Assembly: GCA_002309885.1 (NCBI GenBank)
Contig: DBYP01000006.1
Location: forward strand, 36,991 to 69,730
Origin: Verrucomicrobia bacterium UBA1183
GTDB lineage: Bacteria; Verrucomicrobiota; Verrucomicrobiia; Opitutales; UBA9783
DNA: 32,740 nucleotides
Reading direction: 5' to 3'
Part shown: in pieces, positions 31,520 through 32,740 of the stretch
How positions within the stretch are numbered: position 1 is the first letter of the stretch
Layout: every line of letters starts with the position of its first letter
Program-made: the position numbers and the translations under genes
Notes under the pieces: model-generated
What the model was told of the DNA's origin: nothing
Databases searched by the model: none
The model's input: only the letters and a program-made list of their open reading frames with translations

Positions 31520-32296
31520 TCAAAGCTTTAGTGTGGTTAAGATTTGTTTCCTTAGTTTTGTGAGCGCATCCGCATGAATTTGACAGACACGCGATTCACT
31601 TAGTTCAAAGACGACCGCAATTTCCGATAAACATAGCCCTTCGCTATAATGTAGCGCTAAAATCTGTTGCGTCAGTTTAGGGAGTTCTGAAAGAAAATCT
31701 TTCAAAATCGTTTTTATTTCATTTTTCTCACAAACTTCACGCCCATTATGTTGCGTTAAATCAGCTATTTTTTCTTCCAAAGTAGGCGTTTTATCGTAGT
31801 CACTGCCCGTAGATTCGTAGTTTAAATCTAGAGGAACAAATGCGTAAGGTTTCGATAAATGCCTTAGGTAGGAAAGTTTTTTGGGGGAAATATGCAAATA
31901 ATTACAGATCTCTTCATCCGATAACGGACGTCCCAACACCAATTCGCGCTGTGACACCTTCTGTTTAAACGCTTTTATTTGAACACGCATGGTTCGTGGC
32001 AACCAATCCATACGTCGTAATTCATCTAAAAGAGCACCTTTTATGCGAATGCCAGCATACGCACCAAATTTACTCTGAGAATTAGGATTATACGTCTGAC
32101 TGGCGGAAATCAACCCCAACAATCCTATCGTGTAAACACCTTCTTTGTCGGTATCTTGCGGAAAATTGATAAGCATTTTCGCAACAATCGACTTCAAAAG
32201 CGGTAAATATTGGCGCACTAACTCCCAATTGGGCGAAAATTTTTCATTTTGCTTATAAAGTTTTGTAATATCAGTTTTCTCTGTGGATACAGGCAT
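31520..32296 (-). CDS. fliA: RNA polymerase sigma factor for flagellar genes (sigma-28/FliA)
   Basis: A 258-residue sigma-70-family protein of the FliA group. Region 2 contains GLLGLISASQTYNPN and AYAGIRIKGALLDELRRMDWLPR (the RRMDWLPR motif at 94-101 is typical of FliA/WhiG). Region 3 has RPLSDEEICNYL. Region 4 ends with LSEIAVVFELSESRVCQIH. It directs transcription of late flagellar genes. It lies upstream of motA in one operon, 2 bp after the small membrane protein gene. No anti-sigma FlgM is visible nearby. Confidence 0.92.
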   Translation of the reverse strand: MPVSTEKTDITKLYKQNEKFSPNWELVRQYLPLLKSIVAKMLINFPQDTDKEGVYTIGLLGLISASQTYNPNSQSKFGAYAGIRIKGALLDELRRMDWLPRTMRVQIKAFKQKVSQRELVLGRPLSDEEICNYLHISPKKLSYLRHLSKPYAFVPLDLNYESTGSDYDKTPTLEEKIADLTQHNGREVCEKNEIKTILKDFLSELPKLTQQILALHYSEGLCLSEIAVVFELSESRVCQIHADALTKLRKQILTTLKL

Positions 32297-32298
32297 TA

Positions 32299-32541
32299 TC
32301 AGGCTTTCTTGTCATTAACCGGCTGCGCATTTAACTTGGAATTTTTTTCTTCATCACTTTTGTGCAAATAAATCACAAACAATAAAAGTTGCGTTAATAA
32401 AGCTCCAACAATGCAACCCAAGGTAGCATGTAGCATGTTAACGATAGGTTCTTTCTGAGTAACGATCCCCAAAACAAACGTTAACAAAAACCCTACAAAA
32501 CCACCTAAAATTAAATAGTGCTTTTTTAAATCAACATTCAT
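32299..32541 (-). CDS. Small two-helix membrane protein at the head of the sigma-28/motAB operon
   Basis: An 80-residue protein with two hydrophobic helices (about 8-27 and 33-58) joined by a short loop with TQKEPIVN, and a charged C-terminal tail (KSDEEKNSKLN). No family was recognised. It ends 2 bp before the sigma-28 start, so a flagellar or assembly role is possible by context only. Confidence 0.7.
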   Translation of the reverse strand: MNVDLKKHYLILGGFVGFLLTFVLGIVTQKEPIVNMLHATLGCIVGALLTQLLLFVIYLHKSDEEKNSKLNAQPVNDKKA

Positions 32542-32555
32542 GCACTTTCTTTTTA

Positions 32556-32572
32556 AGCAGAAGTTGTGCCTA
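32556..32572 (-). promoter_or_regulatory. Candidate sigma-54 promoter of the sigma-28/motAB/OTU operon
   Basis: On the minus strand AGGCAC, seven bases and GC give GG-N10-GC, the -24/-12 spacing of RpoN promoters. The same GGCAC-N7-GC pattern precedes the effector/chaperone operon. Here too the GC is exactly 15 nt before the start codon, leaving an implausibly short leader. Confidence 0.35.
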
Positions 32573-32667
32573 ATTTAAAAAATTTTTGAAAAAATTTAAC
32601 CCAAGGTGGCAAAATAACAGGCTAAAAATGTCTATAGGAAATAAAAAATTGTGAGGGAATAAGCCCT

Positions 32668-32740
32668 AAGGGAACTTTTTGAAAAAAGCTTCCCTTGGAC
32701 CCTTCAAAAACTTTCATAATTTTGCAACAGTGTTGCAAAA
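32668..32740 (-). repeat. Dispersed palindromic repeat, copy 2 (cut by the window end)
   Basis: Inverted copy of 10449-10520 with few mismatches. From the left it has the hairpin AAGGGAACTTTTT / AAAAAAGCTTCCCTT, a shared linker containing CTTTCATAATTTTG, and the palindrome with arms TTTTGCAACA / TGTTGCAAAA at 32720-32740, where the window stops. It lies upstream of the small membrane protein/sigma-28 operon. The rest of the 126 bp between it and that gene (32542-32667) is AT-rich with only the candidate promoter noted. Confidence 0.75.

Overview
The window looks like a chromosomal segment of a Gram-negative, flagellated, host-associated bacterium. I would place it in the PVC superphylum, perhaps Verrucomicrobiota and less likely Chlamydiota, but this is inferred from gene content and not tested by phylogeny. 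KdsB (Kdo activation for LPS) indicates an outer membrane. MurE carries the DNPR motif of meso-diaminopimelate ligases, so peptidoglycan is made. A fused FolK-FolP followed by a CofE-like ligase recalls chlamydial folate loci. A CesT-type secretion chaperone, an OTU-type cysteine protease and several repeat-rich proteins of unknown function point to interaction with a eukaryotic host. No tRNA, rRNA, transposase, integrase or CRISPR array was seen.

Layout. (1) 1-6787, minus strand: a compact run reading from 6787 downward. It holds a protein with a 124-residue tandem duplication, a PseB-like sugar dehydratase, a CesT-type chaperone, two paralogous helical-repeat proteins, a 34-codon ORF and a repeat protein cut by the window edge. 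I read this as a type III chaperone/effector operon. (2) 6870-10353, plus strand: an acetyl-CoA hydrolase/CoA-transferase, FolKP and a CofE-like ligase, coupled by short overlaps. (3) 10354-10528: a hairpin-rich dispersed repeat between convergent genes. (4) 10529-17741, minus strand: nusA-infB-rbfA followed by a UDP-N-acetylhexosamine pyrophosphorylase-like gene and a phosphohexomutase. (5) 17742-18013: divergent promoter region with an evident MraZ operator. (6) 18014-24455, plus strand: the start of a division/cell-wall cluster (mraZ, rsmH, ftsL-like, ftsI, murE, murF), then a 50-codon membrane-protein ORF. (7) 24436-28710, minus strand: HIT protein, PgpH-like HD phosphodiesterase, coiled-coil zinc-ribbon protein (HP0958/CdsZ family) and kdsB. 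(8) 28848-32541, minus strand: small membrane protein, sigma-28, motA, motB and, 10 bp after motB, an OTU-like protease gene. (9) The window ends inside a second, inverted copy of the dispersed repeat.

How the parts may fit. Candidate secreted proteins sit in two places: with their own chaperone (region 1), and at the end of a flagellar regulator/stator operon (region 8). The first gene of each operon is preceded by the same GGCAC-N7-GC pattern, which has sigma-54 (-24/-12) spacing. The zinc-ribbon protein belongs to a family whose Helicobacter and Chlamydia members bind RpoN. A shared sigma-54 programme for motility and effectors is therefore a testable idea, not a demonstrated one.
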